A stretch of 53,385 bases of DNA, from positions 1 to 53,385 of the forward strand of contig CANQBO010000013.1 in assembly GCA_947589475.1 (NCBI GenBank), in the 5' to 3' direction. The notes under the pieces are model-generated. The model was not told the DNA's origin, did not search any database, and was given only the letters and a program-made list of their open reading frames with translations. Shown here piece after piece: positions 53,309 to 53,385 of the stretch. The stretch is from an uncultured Clostridia bacterium (GTDB taxonomy: Bacteria; Bacillota; Clostridia; Christensenellales; CAG-917). A program made the position numbers and the translations under genes. Every line of letters begins with the position of its first letter. Within the stretch, counting starts at the first letter, position 1.

Positions 53309-53385
53309 GCGGTGAGAGTCCGAGCGAGGCACAAAAAAAGCTGTAAATACTTAATTTGGATAAACAAGATGATCGGACTCGTATA
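53309..53385. repeat. 77-bp direct repeat, copy 2, running to the window end
   Basis: Perfect second copy, ending exactly at the last base of the window. The 143-bp period suggests more copies may follow beyond the edge. An assembly break within a tandem array is a simple explanation. Confidence 0.93.

Noticed and set aside
53131..53367. Overlapping minus-strand frames within the terminal repeat
   Set aside because: They arise from the repeat itself, share identical starts because of the duplication, and have no ribosome site.

Overview
The window looks like chromosomal DNA of an anaerobic, low-to-moderate GC, Gram-positive endospore former of the class Clostridia. The evidence is a complete spoIIIAA-AH operon followed by asp23, nusB, xseA, xseB and ispA, a spo0A homologue, an L27 ribosomal protein with the Firmicutes N-terminal extension beside its processing protease Prp, a split transketolase, and AGGAGG-type ribosome binding sites almost everywhere. 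No phylogenetic marker was searched, so the order or genus is not claimed. The sequence stops inside a repeat at its right end, so this may be a contig end.

Layout. 1-2.55 kb: the 5' part of a tRNA-Leu, an AbrB-like regulator and a two-gene ABC exporter. 2.56-4.6 kb: a small, strikingly AT-rich island with a radical SAM/SPASM peptide maturase, a 43-codon peptide gene translationally coupled to its 3' end, and a divergent XRE repressor with two operator-like palindromes, one exactly inside the maturase promoter. 4.75-7.4 kb: a GPH-family sugar:cation symporter fused to a long Glu/Pro-rich linker and an unrecognised C-terminal domain. 7.5-8.8 kb: tRNA-Pro followed by about 1.1 kb of non-coding repeats. 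8.8-9.7 kb: rplU-prp-rpmA with a probable L21 leader. 9.9-17.8 kb: DNA repair (OGG-type glycosylase), a NYN-domain protein, folA-thyA, a GH2 glycosidase, a membrane-anchored GDPD, a beta-propeller glycosidase-like protein and a small membrane protein.

18.0-23.5 kb holds a phosphate regulon on the minus strand: pstS, a fused pstC-pstA, pstB, phoB and phoR, with no phoU. An identical 19-bp Pho-box-like element lies in front of both pstS and phoB. 23.7-38.8 kb is ordinary core and accessory metabolism: gdhA, a large unknown lipoprotein, the split transketolase, spo0A, a multi-pass membrane protein, an Fe-S flavoenzyme of the 2-enoate/2,4-dienoyl-CoA reductase family, a membrane-anchored trypsin-like protease and a DegV protein. 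38.9-42.4 kb: murG overlapping a membrane-anchored unknown protein, and an alpha/beta hydrolase. 42.6-50.9 kb: the spoIIIA operon and the asp23-nusB-xseA-xseB-ispA cluster. 51-53.4 kb: a decaying edge with a YbjN-like protein, a frameshifted TfoX-like gene, an unknown protein and a repeat of 143-bp period.

The best candidate for something undescribed is the radical SAM island: maturase, coupled small peptide and dedicated repressor. The most unusual single gene is the transporter fusion. The regulatory structure of the pst/pho locus and the repeat family shared by the non-coding regions near 8 kb, 51.6 kb and possibly 53.2 kb also deserve attention.
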